64,000 bases of DNA from Okapia johnstoni (taxonomy: Eukaryota; Chordata; Mammalia; Artiodactyla; Giraffidae), in NCBI GenBank assembly GCA_024291935.2, contig CM044311.1, positions 30,508,001 through 30,572,000 on the forward strand. The letters run 5' to 3'. The number at the start of each line of letters is the position of its first letter. Positions within the stretch are counted from its first letter, which is position 1. The position numbers and the translations under genes are program-made. This document shows positions 35,036-46,560 of the stretch, in pieces. Under the pieces are notes generated by a model. That model worked only from the letters and a program-made list of their open reading frames with translations, had not been told where the DNA came from and did no database searches.

Positions 35036-35510
35036 TGAAGAAACAATATTTAAATATAGCGCGATGGTAATGACGTTTGGTCTCAAATGGTCTTCACAAT
35101 TTGGTTGTGGTTTCACTAACAAACTGAAATGATGAAAATCCTTACGAAAAGATGTCTTTTAAAATTACACACCATAACCAAACGATTACTGATTTTTTTT
35201 AAAAAGCTGGCTTATAACACAGTCAGGTCTTGGTTTACAGATATATTAATTCAGCTTTTAAATTTAATTGGTATTAATTCAGAACCCAATTAATTTGATT
35301 GCCATAAATTGTTTATGCAAGCATAATCAGAAAGCTTACTGAGGGATGAGTTTTTAGACTTGATTCTATATTGTTTTCATTAAACTTGCTTGATTTCAGA
35401 CACCGGAAATGAGGAAGTTTGATCATTCACAAGTCATATAAATTGTAATGATTTTAAAAAAAAATTGAAATACACATAGAGGAATGAGCTTCAGCAAATG
35501 AGCAGAATCT
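35036..35510. other. AT-rich non-coding sequence
   Basis: Nothing recognised except a small AATTAAT-rich local repeat at about 35255-35300. Confidence 0.5.
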
Positions 35511-35525
35511 GTTCTTATTATCGCT

Positions 35526-36492
35526 GTTGTTGTTGAGTCACTCAGTCATGTCCCACTTTTTTGTGAACCCATGTACTGCAGCAAGGCATGCTTCCTTGTC
35601 CTTCACTTTTCCGGGAGTTTGCTCAAACACCTCTTGCTCTCAATCTTCCCAGCATCAAGGTCTTTTCCAATGAGCTGGCTCTTTGCATCAGGTGGCCAAA
35701 GTACTGGAGCTTCAGCTTCAGCATCAGTTCTTCCAATGAATATTCAGGGTTGATTTCCTTTAAAATTGACTGTTTTGATCTCCTTGCAGTCCAAGAGACT
35801 CTAAAGAGTCTTCTCCAACACCACAGTTTGATAGCATTAATTCTTCAGCACTCAGCCTTCTTTATGATCCAACTTTCACATCTGTACATGACTACTGGAA
35901 AAACCATAGCTTTAGCTAGATGGACTTTGTCAGTAAAGTTATGTGTCTGCTTTTTAATATGCTGTCTAGGTTTGTTGAAGTTTTTCTTCCAAGGAGCAAC
36001 TGTCTTTTAATTTCATGGCTACAGTCACCATCTACAGTGATATTTGGAGCCCAAGAAAATAAAGTCTGTGACTGTTTCCACTGTTTCCCCATCTATTTGC
36101 CATGAAATGATGGGACCTGATGCCATGAGCTTAGTTTTCTGAATGTTGAGCTTTAAGCCAGCTTTTTCACTCTCCTCTTTCAACCTTCATCAAGAGGCTC
36201 TTTAGTTCCTCTTCTTTCTGCCACAAGGGTGGTGTAATCTGCTAATCTGAGGTTATTGATATTTCTCCCTGCAATCCTGATTCCAGCTTGTGCTTCATCC
36301 CAGCTGGGCATTTCTCATACTCTGCATATAAGGTAAATAAGCAGGGTGACAATATACACCCTTGAAGTATTTTTTTCTCCCAATTTTGTATGACAGAATG
36401 ATCTCCATTCATTTCCAAGGCAAACCACTCAACATCACAGTAGTCCAAGTCTATGCCCTAACCACTAGTGCCAAAGAAGCTGAAGTTGAATG
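35526..36492 (-). mobile_element. BovB LINE with inverted 5' segment
   Basis: From 35526 to about 36370 the element is antisense: BovB 3' end, C-terminal coding part and reverse-transcriptase part, decayed by frameshifts. From about 36390 to 36492 the sequence is BovB endonuclease-region sequence in the opposite (plus) orientation: 'gaatgatctccattcatttc' then 'ccaagtctatgccctaacca'. Its reverse complement aligns with 44107-44200. One 15-bp TSD, GTTCTTATTAT[C/T]GCT (35511-35525 and 36493-36507), encloses both parts, so they entered as one insertion. About 1.7 kb of BovB between the parts is missing. Confidence 0.88.
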
Positions 36493-36599
36493 GTTCTTAT
36501 TATTGCTCCTACCAGTAATATACACCAGTTGTTCTTTAGCCTAGACTACTACATAGTTTTATAACTTGATTTCTGCTTTTCCTCACAAAGGAAGATTAG

Positions 36600-37152
36600 C
36601 CAGAGCAATCCTTTAAATTACTCAAGTTATATCACAACTCTTCTTGAAACTTCCAAAGACATCTCTACTTCTATAATGAAAGAAACACTCTTCACATTAA
36701 ATCATAATTCCTTGCCTGAGCAGACCGCATCTTGCGAATCCCATCTCAGCTTTCCTAACATACTGGCTCCTTCTTGGTCCTTTGTTTTCTTCCTTGAATA
36801 CACCAAACCTGTTCCACTCTTAGGACCTTTACATTTGCTGTCTCTTTTTCCTGAGATGTTCCTCTTCAGACTATCCCATGACTGGCTTCTCTCAGTTTTT
36901 GTGTATTTTACTTTCCTTGAACCCTTAACTAAAACACCACTTACACCCATGCCCCTGTTACTCTTTATCCTTCCAACTGCACTATTTTCTTTACAAAATC
37001 TAGCACCTACATATCTTTCTTTCTCTCTGCACTTGTTTATATACAGAATTAAATCCCCATGAATGTAAGAATATTGTCTGTTTTGCTCACTGTTGTATTT
37101 TCAGTACCTCCCACAGAATGTTACCCATAGTAGGTACTCAATAAATAGTTGT
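36600..37152 (+). mobile_element. L2 LINE 3' end
   Basis: Long diverged match in order: 'ccttgaatacaccaaacct', 'aggacctttacatttgctgt', 'tatttctttctctctgcac'-type middle, 'tattgtctgttttgctcact' and the terminus 'gtaggtactcaataaatag'. A 128-codon plus frame (36676-37062) runs through it; this is non-coding L2 3' sequence. Confidence 0.8.
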
Positions 37153-37786
37153 CAAAAAATGAATGGCTATTATTACATGCAAACCAAAATAGGTATCATA
37201 TCAGTAGCAGCGAAAGGATTGGTTCCCTGTGGTGGGTATTTTCTTACTTGCTCTTCAAAATCCACCAGCCTTCACCCTGCTTTGTGTCCAAGGAGACTGA
37301 CCATTTGGACAAGTCAGCAGCTTAAAATACTTGGGTTTGGCCAACATGGGTAGTTGCAAGTGATTTTAAAGCAGAAAGAGGTGTACTTGGGAATTTTTTT
37401 TTACCAGACTCCCTTCCCACCATATTAATCTGAGTTGGTGCATCCCACTAGCCCTCTACAAAAGGCCACGCTCCTATCGAATGGATACTTTTATACAGCT
37501 TCTTTTTTTCAGACTTAGGAATTGTAATGGATCCTCCAATTTTCCTTAAACTTTGCATTAACTTATATAAATACTACCTTCACTAGACTCAAAATATCAG
37601 AGTGTGCTATCTGTTTCTTGCTAAAAACTTTCTTTTGAAATTTCAATTAAAAGGATTTTTACCCAAATTTCAAAAATAATAGATTCATCCCTTGTTTGCA
37701 TGGTATGAAAAACAAGAAATCTGATCACCCAATTTAAAGAAATGTAATGTAGGCTGGAAATTTCCTTTTTAGTATATTCTCCTCCA
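37153..37786. other. Non-coding sequence, no recognised repeat
   Basis: No recognised repeat. An 86-codon plus frame at 37093-37353 has no motif. Confidence 0.45.
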
Positions 37787-37800
37787 TAAGAATGAACATC

Positions 37801-39210
37801 AGTTCAGTTCAGTTCAGTTCAGTCGCTCAGTCATGTCTGATTCTTTGCAACCCCATGAACTGCAGCACGCCAGGCCTCCCTGTCCATCACCAGCTCCCGG
37901 AGTCTACCCAAACCCATGTCCATCGAGTCGGTGATGCCATCCAACCATCTCATCCTCTGCCGTCCCCTTCTCCTCCCACCCCCAATCCTACCCAGCATTA
38001 GGGTCTTTTCCAATGAGTCAACCCTTCGCATGAGGTGGCCAAAGTATTGGAGTTTCAGCTTCAACATCAGACCTTCCAATGAACATCCAGGATTGATCTC
38101 TTTTAGGATGGATTGATTGGATCTCCTTGCAGTCCAAGGGACTCTCAAGAGTCTTCTCCAACACCACATTTCAAAAGCATCAATTCTTCGGTGCTCAGCC
38201 TTCTTCACTGTCCAACACTCACATCTATACATGACCACTGGAAAAACCATAGCCTTGACTAGACGGACTTTTGTTGGCAAAGTAATGTCTCTGCTTTTAA
38301 ATATGCTATCTAGGTTGGCCATAACCTTCCTTCCAAGGAGTAAGCGTCTTTTAATTTCATGGCTGCAATCACCATCAGCAGTGATCCTGGTGCCCCCAAA
38401 AATAAAGTCTGACACTGTTTCCACTGTTTCCCCATCTATCTCCCATGAAGTGATGGGACCAGATGCCATGATCTTATTTTTCTGAATGTTGAGCTTTAAG
38501 CCAACTTTTTCACTCTCCTCTTTCACCTTCATCAAGAGGCTCTTTAGTTCTTCTTCACTTTCTGCCATAAGGGTGGTGTCATCTGCATATCTGAGGTTAT
38601 TGATATTTCTCCCGGCAATCTTGATTCCAGCTTGTGTTTCTTCCAGCCCAGCCTTTCTCATGATATACTCTGCATATAAGTTAAATAAGCAGGGTGACAA
38701 TATACAGCCTTGATGTACTCCTTTTCCTATTTGGAACCAGTTTGTTGTTCCATGTCCAGTTCTAACTGTTGCTTCCTGACCTGCATACAGGTTTCTCAAG
38801 AGACAGGTCAGATGGTCTGGTATTCCCATTTCTTTCAGAATTTTCCACAGTTTATTGTGATCCATGCAGTCAAAGGCTTTGGCATAGTCAATAAAGCAGA
38901 AATAGATGTTTTTCTGGAACTCTCTTGCTTTTTCGATGATCCAGCGGATATTGGCAATTTGATCTCTGGTTCCTCTGCCTTTTCTAAAACCAGCTTGAAC
39001 ATCTGGAAGTTCACGGTTCACGTATTGCTGAAGCCTGGCTTGGAGAATTTTGAGCATTACTTTACTAGCATGTGAGATGAGTGCAATTGTGCGGTAGTTT
39101 GAGCATTCTTTGGCATTGCCTTTCTTTGGGATTGGAACGAAAACTGACCTTTTCCAGTCCTGTGGCCACTTCTGAGTTTTCCAAATTTGCTGGCATATCG
39201 AGTGCAGCAC
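37801..39210 (-). mobile_element. BovB LINE copy 1, young, 5'-truncated
   Basis: Antisense, starting with four GTTCA-type tail units and ending inside the reverse-transcriptase region. An 11-bp perfect TSD, GAATGAACATC (37790-37800 and 39211-39221), bounds it. The target was the 3' TSD of an earlier composite (39222-44396). The endonuclease half is absent. It is very similar to 41609-44396 where they overlap, most clearly at 38700-39130 against 42505-42950. Confidence 0.96.
37831..39210 (-). pseudogene. Open BovB reverse-transcriptase frame, N-terminus missing
   Basis: A 459-codon frame without a stop covers the reverse transcriptase and C-terminal part of the BovB polyprotein, which copies element RNA at a nicked target. 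Visible motifs: FIDYAKAFD at about residues 106-114 with the first catalytic aspartate, [10 protein letters not shown] near 164-173, and the catalytic YADD at 208-211, preceded by R. After these come [46 protein letters not shown] and [12 protein letters not shown], the conserved BovB C-terminus. The frame ends normally (HGVAKNQT and stop). The endonuclease domain and native start are lost by 5' truncation and no promoter is visible, so it is not an autonomous element. The first Met is only the first ATG in the fragment. Low decay fits a recent insertion. Confidence 0.9.
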
Positions 39211-39221
39211 GAATGAACATC

Positions 39222-39770
39222 TGTTCAGGTCAGTTCATTCGCTCAGTCGTGTCCGACTCTTTGTGACCCCATGGACTGCAGCACACCGGGCCTCACTGTC
39301 CATCACCAACTCCCAGAGTTTACTCAAATTCATGTGCATTGAGTCAGTGATGCCATCCAACAGTCTCATCCTCTGTCGTCCCCTCTCCTCCCACCTTAGA
39401 TCTTTTCCAGCATCAAGGTCTTTTCAAATGAGTCAGCTCTTCGCATCAGGTGGCCAAAGTGTTGGAGTTTCAGCTTCAACATCAGTCCTTCCAATGAATA
39501 TTCAGGACTGATTTCCTTAGGCCTTACTGATTGGATCTCCTAGGGTCCAAGGGACTCTCAAGAGTCTTCTCCAACACCACAGTTCAAAAGCATCAATTCA
39601 TTGGTGCTCAGCTTTCTTTATAGTCCAACTTTCACAACCATACATGACTACTGGAAAAACCATAGCCTTGACTACACGGACCTTTGTTGGCAAAGTAATG
39701 TCTCTGCTTTTTAATATGTTGTCTAGGTTGGTCATAACATTTCTCCCAAGGAGTAAGCATCTTTTAATTA
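39222..39770 (-). mobile_element. BovB copy 2, 3' part of an older element
   Basis: Antisense BovB 3' end, more diverged than its neighbours. It stops at 39770, where the poly(T) of an antisense L1 begins at a TTTTAATTA site. No TSD of its own is seen at 39770, but a 13-bp duplication (TAAGAATGAACAT) found at 37787-37799 and 44397-44409 brackets this part together with the L1 and copy 3. Confidence 0.92.
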
Positions 39771-41608
39771 CTTTTTTTTTAATTTATATATTTTAATTGG
39801 AAGCTAATTTACAATATCGTGGTGGTTCTTGCGATACATTCACATGAATCAGCCATGGGTGTACATGTGTTCCCCATCCTGAATACCCTCCCACTTTCCT
39901 CCCTATCCTACCCCTCAGGGTCATCCCAGTGCACCAGCCCTGAGAATGGTGTCTCATGCATTGAACCTGGACTGGCGATATATTTCACATATGATAATAT
40001 ACGTGTTTCAATGCTATTCTATCAATCATCCCACTCTTGCCTTCTCTCACAGAGACCAAAAGTCTGTTCTTTACATCTGTGTCTCTTTTGCTGTCTCGCA
40101 TATAGATCATTACCATCTTTCTAAATTCCATATATATGTATCAATATACTGTATCGGTGTTTTTCTCTCTGACTTACTTCGCTCTGTATAATAGGCTCCA
40201 GTTTCATCCACCTCATTAAACTGATTCAAATGCATCTTTTTTAATAGCTGAGTAATATTCCGTTGTGTATATGTACCACAGCTTTCTTATCCATTCATCT
40301 CCGATGGACATCTAGGTTGCTTCCATGTCCTGGCTATTGTAAACAGTGCTGTGATGAACATTGGGGTACACGTGCCTCTTTCAATTCTGGTTTCCTCGGT
40401 GTGTATGCCCAGCAGTGGGATTGCTGCGTCATATGGCAGTTCTATTCCCAGTTTTTTAAGGAATCTCCACACTGTTCTCCATAGTGGCTGTACTAGTTTG
40501 CATTCCCACCAAAAGTGTAAGAGGGTTCCCTTTTCTCCACACCCTCTCCAGGTGTTTGTACACTTTTTGATAGCAGCCATTCTGACTGGCGTGAGATGGT
40601 ACCTCATTGTGGTTTTGATTTGCATTTCTCTGATAATGAGGGATTTTGAGCATCTTTTCATGTGTTTGTTAGCCATCTGTATGTCTTCTTTGGAGAAATG
40701 TCTGTTTAGTTCTTTAGCCCATTTTTGGATTAGGTATATTATTTTTCTAGAATTGAGCTGCAGGAGTTGCTTGTATATTTTTGAGATTAATTCTTTGTCA
40801 GTTGCTTCATTTGCTATTATTTTCTCCCATTCTGAAGGCTGTCTTTTCACCTTGCTTATAGGTTCCTTCATTGTGCAAAAGCTTTTAAGTTTAATTAGGT
40901 CCCATTTGTTTATTTTTGCTTTTATTTCCATGACTCTGGGAGGTGGGTCATAGAGGATCCAGCTATGATTTATGTCAGAGAGTGTTTTGCCTATGTTTTC
41001 CTCTAGGAGTTTTATATTCTGGTCTTACATTTAGATCTTTAATCCATTTCGAGTTTATTTTTGTGTATGGTGTTAGAAAGTGTTCTAGTTTCATTCTTTT
41101 ACAAGTGGTTGACCAGCTTTTCCTGCACCACTTGTTAAAGAGATTGTCTTCTCTTCATTGTATATTCTTGCCTCCTTTGTCAAAGATAAAGTATCCATAG
41201 GTGCATGGATTTATCTCTGGGCGTTCTATTTTGTTCCATTGATCTATATTGCTGTCTTTGTGCCAGTACCATACTGTTTTGATGATGGTAGCTTTGTAGT
41301 ATAGCCTGAAGTCAGGCAGATTGATTCCTCCAGTTCCATTTATCTTTCTCAAGATTGCCTTGGCTATTCGAGGTTTTATGCATTTCCATACAAATTGTGA
41401 AATTATTTGTTCTAGTTCTTTGAAAGATACCATTGGTAGCTTGATAGGGATTGTGTTGAATCTATAGCTTGCTTTGGGTAGTATACTCATTTTACTATAT
41501 TGATTCTTATGATCCATGAACATGATATATTTCTCCATCTATTTGTGTCATCTTTGATTTCTTTCATCAGTGTTTCATAGTTCCTATATATAGGTATTTT
41601 GGTTCTTT
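39771..41608 (-). mobile_element. L1 LINE 3' half inserted in BovB
   Basis: Antisense L1 with a poly(T) start (39772-39780), a 3' UTR to roughly 40290 ('aattggaagctaatttacaa', 'gtacatgtgttccccatcct'), then the ORF2 C-terminal region. At 41608 it meets the BovB tail of copy 3 directly. The BovB target sequence next to the poly(A) is not repeated at this end, so the 5' border is not an ordinary L1 truncation with a TSD. Confidence 0.94.
40287..41538 (-). pseudogene. L1 ORF2 C-terminal remnant
   Basis: Two frames preserve the distal L1 ORF2 protein. 41155-41538 reads [20 protein letters not shown], later [20 protein letters not shown]. 40287-40931 reads [20 protein letters not shown] and later [20 protein letters not shown], the cysteine-rich C-terminal domain. 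A frameshift separates them, and the endonuclease and YADD-type core are absent. The product would be non-functional. Confidence 0.9.
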
Positions 41609-44300
41609 CAGTTCAGTTCAGTTAGGTCTCTCAGTTGTGTCCAACTCTTTGCGACCCCATCAACTGCAGCACACCAGGCCTCCCTGTCCATCACCAACTC
41701 CCAGAGTTTACTCAAACTCATGTCCATTGACTTGGTGATGCCATCCAGGCATCTCATCCTCTGTCGTCCCCTTCTCCTCCTGCCCCCAATCCTTCCTAAC
41801 ATCAAGGTCTTTACCAAGGAGTCAACTCTTCGCATGAGGTGGCCAAAGCATTGGAGTTTCACCTTCAACATCAGTCCTTCCAATGAACAACCAGGACTGA
41901 TCTCCTTTAGGATGGAATGGTTTGATCTCCTTGCAGTCCAAGGGACTCTCAAGAGTCTTCTCCAACACCACAGTTCAAAAGCATCAATTTTTTGGTGCTC
42001 AGCTTTCTTCACAGTCCAATTCTCACATCCATACATGACCACTGGAAAAACCATAGCCTTGACTAGATGGACCTTTGTTGGCAAAGTGATGTCTCTGCTT
42101 TTTAATATGCTACCTAGGTTGGTCATAACTTTTCCTTCCACGGAGTAAATGTCTTTTAATTTCATAGCTGCAATCACCATCAGCAGTGATTTTGGTGCCC
42201 CAAATTATAAAGTCTGACACTGTTCCCACTGTTTGCCTGTTTATTTCCCATGAAGTGATGAGACCAGATGCCATGATGTTAGTTTTCTGAATGTTGAGCT
42301 TTAAGCCAACTTTTTCACTCTCCTCTTTCAATTTCATCAAGAAGCTCTTTAGTTCTTCTTCACTTTCTGCCATAGAGATGGTGTCATCTGCATATCTGCG
42401 GTTATTGATATTTCTCCCGGCAATCTTGATTCCATCTTGTGTTTCTTCCAGCTCAGCCTTTCTCATGATGTACTCTGCATATAAGTTAAATAAGCAGGGT
42501 GACAATATACAGCCTTGATGTACTCCTTTTCCTATTTGGAACCAGTTTGTTGTTCCATGTCCAGTTCTAACTGTTGCTTCCTGACCTGCATACAGGTTTC
42601 TCAAGAGACAGGTCAGATGGTCTGGTATTCCCATCTCTTTCAGAATTTTCCACAGTTTATTGTGATCCACACAGTCAAAGGCTTTGGCATAGTCAATAAA
42701 GCAGAAATAGATGTTTTTCTGGAACTCTCTTGCTTTTTCGATGATCCAGCGGATATTGGCAATTTGATCTCTGGTTCCTCTGCCTTTTCTAAAACCAGAT
42801 TGAACATCTGGAAGTTCATGGTTCACGTATTGTTGGAGCCTGGCTTGGAGAATTTTGAGCATTACTTCACTAGCGTGTGAGATGAGTGCAACTGTGCAGT
42901 AGTTCGAGCATTCTTTGGCATTGCCTTTCTTTGGGATTGGAATGAAAACTGACTTTTTCCAGTCCTGTGGCCACTTCTGAGTTTTCCAAATTTGCTGGCA
43001 TACTGAGTGTAGCACTTTCTCAGCATCATCTTTCAGGATTTGAAAAAGCCCAACTGGAATTTCATCACCTCCACTAGCTTTGTTTGTAGTGATGCTTTCT
43101 AAGGCCCACTTGACTTCACATTCCAGGATGTCTGGCTCTAGGTGAGTGATCACACCATCGTGATTATCTGAGTCATGAAGATCTTCTTTGTAAGTTCTTC
43201 TGCGTATTTTTGCCACCTCTTCTTAATATCCTCTGCTTCTGTTAGGTCCATACCATTTCTGTCCTTTATAGAGCCCATCTTTGCATGAAATGTTCCCTTT
43301 GGATCTCTAATTTTCTTGAAGAAATCTCTAGTCTTTCCCATTCTGTTGTTTTCCTCTATTTCTTTGCATTGATCGCTGAGGAAGACTTTCTTATCTCTCC
43401 TTGCAATTCTTTGGAACTCTGCATTCAAATGCGAATATCTTTCCTTTTCTCCTTTGCTTTTCACTTCTCTGCTTTTCACAGCTATTTGTAAGGCCTCCTC
43501 AGACAGCCATTTTGCTTTTTTGCATTTCTTTTCCACGGGGATGGCCTTGATCCCTGTCTCCTGTACAATGTCAGGAACCTCCGTCCATAGTTCATGAGGC
43601 ACTCTATCTATCAGATATAGTCCCTTAAATAGATTTCTCACTTCCACTGTATAATCACAAAGGATTTGATTTAGGTCATACCTGAATGATCTAGTGGTTT
43701 TCCCTACTTGCTTCAATTTAAGTCTGAATCTGGCAATAAGGGGTTCATGATCTGAGCCATAGTCAGCTCCATGTCTTGCTTTTGCTGTCTATATAGAGCT
43801 TCTCCATCTTTGGCTGCAAAGAATATAATCAGTCTGATTTCGGTGTTGACCATCTGGTGATGTTCATGTGTAGAGTCTTCTCTTGTGTTGTTGGAAGAGG
43901 GTGCACTATGACCAGTGCGTTCTCTTGGCAAAACTCTATTAGCCTTCGCCCTGCTTCATTTTGTACTCCAAGGCCAAATTTGCCTGTTATGCCAGGTATT
44001 TCTTGACTTCCTACTTTTGCATTCCAGTCCCCTATAATGAAAAGGATATCTTTTTTGGGTGTTAGTTCTAGAAGGTCTTGTAGGTCTTCATAGAATCATT
44101 TGACTTCAGCTTCTTCAGCTTTACTGGTGGGGGCATAGACTTGGATTACCGGGATACTGAATGGTTTGCCTTGGAAATGAACAGAGATCATTCTTTCCTT
44201 TTTGAGATTGCATTTTGGACTCTTTTTTTGACTATGATGGCTACTCCATTTCTTCTAAGGGATTCCTGCCCACAGTAGTAGATATAATGGTCATCTGAGT
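41609..44300 (-). pseudogene. Decayed BovB polyprotein, EN and RT parts
   Basis: Reading 5' to 3' on the minus strand, 44188-44439 keeps an endonuclease-region piece (KQEMARVQINILNISKLKWT, later YYCGQESLRRNGVAIIVKK). 43713-43931 and 43150-43716 carry the linker (SDLNQILCDYTVEVRNLF-like, KWLSEEALQIAVKSR). 42110-43216 carries the reverse transcriptase with [26 protein letters not shown] and YADD. 41608-42180 carries the C-terminus ([17 protein letters not shown]). At least four frame breaks separate them, so no full product is possible. Confidence 0.9.
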
Positions 44301-44396
44301 TAAATTCACCCATTCCAGTCCATTTTAGTTTGCTGATATTTAAAATGTTGATCTGCACTCTTGCCATCTCCTGTTTGACCACTTCCAATGTGTGTG
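41609..44396 (-). mobile_element. BovB copy 3, longest BovB in the window
   Basis: Antisense, about 2.8 kb, from the 'cagttcagttcagttaggtc' tail through the reverse transcriptase to the endonuclease region near 44396. It is shorter than the ~3.2 kb typical of BovB, so the 5' end is missing. Its 5' border coincides with the TAAGAATGAACAT duplication (44397-44409). Its 3' tail lies directly on the L1 at 41608 with no matching TSD, so it may be a recombinant of two BovBs. Confidence 0.95.
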
Positions 44397-44406
44397 TAAG
44401 AATGAA

Positions 44407-44455
44407 CATATATGTATATAAATATATATATATATACATTATACATTCTTATATA
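44407..44455. repeat. TA-rich low-complexity run
   Basis: A (TA)n-like stretch directly beyond the BovB composite flank. Confidence 0.85.
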
Positions 44456-45085
44456 AGAATATTCTTATCACATGATCATGTGAAGGATACATGAGTATGT
44501 GAAATATTTTACTTTATATTTATGTTTATCACAATATAAATAAATTTGAAACCTCAGGAATACGCACAATTTACATTGTGGTTTTCTGTACCCCAGTGTC
44601 TACTACTGCGTATCTTATAATTACTCATGGTCTATTTGAGTTTTATGACATCAGAGCAAAGAGATAACAAGAAATGGAAATTTGCAAGTTCATTTTTGGG
44701 ATTTTTACCTCTTTTGTCGACTTTCTAAGCCCTCGCTAAACTTCCTGCATGAAAATTGTCTCCTCTCATATCAAGTTCATGTTATTCAAACAACAAACGT
44801 TAAATCATTCCAAGACACTATCAAGCAAACTTGAAAAACATATGAATTTAGTCCCCTGGAAATAATATATCTCCTTTTTTGTAACTTTAAGAGTCATCTC
44901 ATAGTAGGAATTTCAGGTATATTGGTGGATTGAAAGATGACAATTTGGCGAGAAGCTTTTACTCTCAAAATTAGTTGTAAGGAAGCGTATAAATCAATGA
45001 TTGCCAAATTTTGCTGATTACCAGAATTATCTGATAAACTTTTAAAAATATAGGTTCTCCCTATGAGCCCAGAAATACTAATACT
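44456..45085. other. AT-rich non-coding sequence
   Basis: Nothing recognised up to the BovB tail. Confidence 0.5.
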
Positions 45086-45100
45086 AATGAACCCAGGGAA

Positions 45101-45303
45101 TTCTAGTACTTTGATGCTGGGAAAGATTGAGGGCAGGAGAAGAAGGGGGTGACATAGGATGAGATGGTTGGATGGCATCACTGACTCAATGGACTTGAGT
45201 TTGAGCAAACTCCAGGAGACAGTGAAGGACAGGGAAGTCTGGTATGCTGCAGTTCTTGGGGTCACAAAGAGTCGGACATGATTTATTGAGTGAACAACAA
45301 CAA
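45101..45303 (+). mobile_element. BovB 3' end, 5'-truncated, sense
   Basis: 'gatgctgggaaagattgagg' to 'cacaaagagtcggacatga' is the last ~200 bases of BovB, with an 'aacaacaacaataa' terminus instead of TGAAC units. Flanks aatgaacccaggga and aaatgcccaggag may be an eroded TSD. Confidence 0.9.
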
Positions 45304-45305
45304 TA

Positions 45306-46560
45306 AATGCCCAGGAGTTGGCTTGGTAATCTTTGTTTTAATCACTCCAGGTTCTTCTGTAGATTACTTTTTGTGGCATCTTCCTAAATCCAGTTCAGCT
45401 CTTTGCATGGACACATTTCAATTAATTTCACTTTTTGCATTTGCAGATTTCTGTTACTACCTGTTTCAGTTTCTTGAACAGCACTATCAATTTTTAAAAG
45501 AAGTGTTTCTAGTTTGATTTCATGTGTTAAAGAGTAAGTAAGTTAGAAAGTACAGTTGACTGAGGCTATATTCATTTAAGGAAAAGAAATACACATTTCT
45601 GCAAATATTCTTTTATCTTTAAGCATTAGCCAATATTAGTATCTTAATACAATTTGCAATCACTAGGCTTCACATCACTAATCTAATAAGAATTGAAATA
45701 TTTCTAAAGGAAAGTAGAAAAATAATGATAAAATAAATTAGATTATAGGTGCACCTTAATTTATAAGATAGATGTGTTTCTGAAAGATTGGCTGTCGAGG
45801 TAATTTCTACTAACTAAATTATATTTTCTCATTGACTTGGGCTTATAATTGCAAAGGCATGATTCTTAGAGTGGGGTGCAAAGGAGAATGTGGTGTTGAG
45901 GCTGAAAGGGTAAAAAAATCATTTTAATGTAAAATTATTTTTGAAATTATATATTTAAACATAAATTATAGCTGTTTTGCAATATAATATTTAAACTGAG
46001 CAAGTAATACTGCACCTCAACCCCATGCAATTAAAGCTCTAGAAAAATATGAAACCTATGAGGAGAAGCAGACTAGATAATGCATTTTGTCGCTTCCTTA
46101 CTGTAGAGTAAATCTATTGTCTCTGTATCCCTAGCAAGTATGAACTTTTTAAAGACCCTAAACTTAAATTGTAAATAACACTGATGCCTCAATCATATTT
46201 GTGGACTGTGAGATGCAAGACTATGAGTTATAGTTATGATAATATTTACTTATATTCTATGAGATAGAGACTATATCTCCTCAATCTGAAAAGCTGAATT
46301 TTTTATGCATTTCCAGTAGCCTAGAACATTTTGTAATATAATTTACCCAAAGTTTAGTATTTTGGAAAACATGAATTTCTTTATGGTTAATTTCCTTTCA
46401 GTGAGGTCTGCCCAAATACTTGATGTGTAATTAAAGTTGTGTGAAGTCTCATTTTCTTTATTTTTGAGCCTCATTTTTAGAGGGGATGAACATTTGGTCT
46501 GACAGACTCTGAACTTCTAAAGTTTTATAAAGGCTGCTAAATTGCCCCTGTCTCTCATTC
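45306..46560. other. AT-rich non-coding sequence
   Basis: Nothing recognised. A 75-codon plus frame at 45290-45517 has no known motif. Confidence 0.5.

Noticed and set aside
36676..37062. 128-codon plus frame, proline/leucine-rich, membrane-like
   Set aside because: It lies wholly in an L2 3' end whose sense strand has pyrimidine-rich composition. There is no start context or domain.
38117..39266. Plus-strand frames of 60-142 codons such as 38117-38485, 38710-39075 and 42515-42880
   Set aside because: They are antisense shadows of the BovB and L1 coding regions, recur at the same place in each BovB copy and have no independent evidence.
40351..40953. 200-codon hydrophobic plus frame
   Set aside because: It is the antisense of the L1 ORF2 C-terminal region.
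39222..42165. Reading BovB copy 2 and the 3' part of copy 3 as one ~550-bp target-site duplication of the L1
   Set aside because: The two segments differ at many scattered, subfamily-like positions, and the second would have to end exactly at the BovB terminus. Nested insertion plus deletion fits better.
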